Below, piece by piece: positions 62,794 through 64,000 of a stretch of 64,000 nt of DNA. Within the stretch, counting starts at the first letter, position 1. Every line of letters begins with the position of its first letter. Source of the DNA: Alitabrizicola rongguiensis (GTDB taxonomy: Bacteria > Pseudomonadota > Alphaproteobacteria > Rhodobacterales > Rhodobacteraceae); NCBI RefSeq assembly GCF_021491355.1, contig NZ_JAKENF010000001.1:1054001-1118000 (forward strand), read 5' to 3'. Both the position numbers and the translations under genes were made by a program. The notes under the pieces are model-generated. The model was given only the letters and a program-made list of their open reading frames with translations, had not been told where the DNA came from and did no database searches.

Positions 62794-64000
62794 CTAGACG
62801 CGTCTGAGTTCGATCACCTTTGACTCGGACCCGGTCACGAAGTTTGCCCAACGGATCATCAGAAGGCGGCGCTGGTCGAGCAGATCGGACCGGGCATAGC
62901 TGCGCTCGACCTCACTGCCGACGATATGGCCCAGTGCTGTTTCGGCAACATCGTAGCTGGCGGTCTGTTGGTCTTGCACCCAGGTCCGGAACGAGGTGCG
63001 GAACCCGTGCGGCCGACCGGGTTCACCAAGGGTGGTCAGGGCCTTCTCAAGCGCATTGGCGGTGATACCACCCCACTTGTCGGTCCGCTTCCTTGCCGGA
63101 AACAGAAAGCCGTCCACAGCCACCGCCTTGGCCATCTCGATCACCTCAAGAGCCGCAGTGCTTAGCGGCACCCGGAAGTCGCTAACATGGCCTTCGCGGC
63201 CCTTGATCCGATCGGCGGGCACGGTCCAGACGTCGCCTTCGATCTCTTCGACCCGGGCGCCGCGGGCGGCATCACCCCGCACGGCAGTCAGGATGATGAG
63301 ACGCAGACAGAGATGTGAGGCGGTGTGGGATTCACACAGACGGGCGTAGAGGTCGGGGACGTCCTGCCACGCGGTTGACGCGATATGCTTGTGCTTCCGC
63401 TTCGGCCGCTTGCCAAGCAGTTGCCGGGCAATGTCGACGATGAACGGGTCGATCGGATAGCGGGCGAGGCGCCCCAACTCAAAGGCCATGCGCAACCGGG
63501 TCGAGGCCTTGCGCGCTGTCTCGGGCTTCGCGAACCAGATCGGCGCCAGCACATCGCGGATGTCGGCCTGATCCAGGCTTCCGACTCTTCGTTTGCCGAT
63601 CTTCGGCAGGATGTGGACGCGAAGTGGCGATAGCCAGCGCCCGCGCTTTCCCTCGTCGCGCAAAGTGGGTCTCAGGCTCTCGAAGGCCATATTGACCAGT
63701 TCTTCAACCGTCGGCCCTTTGTCGAGCGCCGCCGCCGCCTCAGCTTCAACGCGGCGCTGCCGTTCGGTAATGGGATCAAGGCCGCCCTGCAGTACCGCAG
63801 CCCATTTGTCGCGTTCCTGGCGCGCGGCCGCCAGCGACACTTGTGGGAAGGACCCCAGCCCCATGTCCCTGCGACGGCCCGCGATCGAGTAGCGATAGGT
63901 CCATTTGCCACCGTCCGCCCTCTTGTCGAGAAAGAGGCCACCGCCGTCTTGCACCACCCCCTCAGCTGCCGATCTGAGCTGCATCGCCGTCAGCTTGTTC
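62794..64000 (-). CDS. P4-type integrase (5' end outside window)
   Basis: A tyrosine recombinase with a DUF4102-type N-terminus, cut by the window end. At least 402 residues are visible. The arm-binding region reads GVVQDGGGLFLDKRADGG and YRYSIAGRRRDMGLGSFPQV. The catalytic domain has Arg in ILTAVRGDAARGARVEEI, His-x-x-Arg in RPHGFRTSFRTWV, and the nucleophilic Tyr in VERSYARSDLL. An internal ATG at 63984 exists, but the preceding in-frame codons (NKLTA) match the family, so the true start is likely just outside. P4-type integrases often use tRNA genes as attachment sites; none is seen near this end. Confidence 0.92.
   Translation of the reverse strand, partial: NKLTAMQLRSAAEGVVQDGGGLFLDKRADGGKWTYRYSIAGRRRDMGLGSFPQVSLAAARQERDKWAAVLQGGLDPITERQRRVEAEAAAALDKGPTVEELVNMAFESLRPTLRDEGKRGRWLSPLRVHILPKIGKRRVGSLDQADIRDVLAPIWFAKPETARKASTRLRMAFELGRLARYPIDPFIVDIARQLLGKRPKRKHKHIASTAWQDVPDLYARLCESHTASHLCLRLIILTAVRGDAARGARVEEIEGDVWTVPADRIKGREGHVSDFRVPLSTAALEVIEMAKAVAVDGFLFPARKRTDKWGGITANALEKALTTLGEPGRPHGFRTSFRTWVQDQQTASYDVAETALGHIVGSEVERSYARSDLLDQRRLLMIRWANFVTGSESKVIELRRV

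Larger units (their letters stand above)
59832..64000. mobile_element. Integrative element, left part
   Basis: The region from the truncated AI-2E gene to the window end has the features of an integrative element: an unrecognised gene, an AlpA-like regulator, a small HTH protein with paired Cys, a tyrosine recombinase, and a convergent P4-type integrase. Neither attachment sites nor the right end are visible. The left edge at about 59832 is inferred from the abrupt loss of homology in the AI-2E gene. Confidence 0.6.

Overview
This window is GC-rich alphaproteobacterial DNA, most likely from a member of the Rhodobacterales (Rhodobacteraceae). The best markers are a regB / senC-regA-hvrA redox locus followed by a LysR gene and ahcY (the order known from Rhodobacter), a PAS-only DivL homologue next to tsaE, an alphaproteobacterial mic60 gene beside hemD and hemY, and the secB/fxsA/timA/mltA/smr block. 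No photosynthesis structural genes are present in the window.

Core part, about 1-33.2 kb. The left edge holds secB (cut by the window) and fxsA, divergent from a Tim44-like gene, mltA and an Smr protein. A convergent lipoprotein esterase follows. A long leftward block then runs divL, tsaE, amgK, murU, addB, addA and trxA; further left hslV, a membrane protein and hslU form a second leftward group. Many genes here overlap by a few bases. The regB gene is divergent from senC, regA and hvrA. After a LysR regulator with a divergent 49-codon small ORF come an HD hydrolase, a GT8 glycosyltransferase and ahcY. Several short conserved genes lead to gpsA and tsaD, divergent from hemD, mic60 and hemY, then tRNA-Thr(CGT) with its terminator.

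Accessory part, about 33.2-59.8 kb, directly downstream of the tRNA. It looks like a stress-metabolism region: an HlyD-type adaptor with a small membrane partner, a DUF3300/DUF2950 pair, polyphosphate kinase 2, a TPR regulator, and an IS3-family element with a frameshifted transposase. Then comes a tight seven-gene operon: an AdiA-like decarboxylase, ornithine decarboxylase, PotE-type antiporter, solute-binding protein, arcA, arcB and arcC. Together these could take arginine to citrulline, ornithine and putrescine with ATP gain and proton consumption. A porin, a BASS-family transporter, a SulP transporter, an exopolyphosphatase with a CYTH-like N-terminus, a separate CYTH protein and a broken AI-2E-family gene complete the region. 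PPK2, Ppx and CYTH genes in one stretch point to polyphosphate metabolism.

Right end, about 59.8-64 kb. Homology to the AI-2E gene stops abruptly and an integrative element begins. It has an unrecognised gene, a perfect 9+3+9 palindrome, an AlpA-like regulator, an HTH protein with paired cysteines, a tyrosine recombinase, and a second P4-type integrase convergent with the first and cut by the window end.
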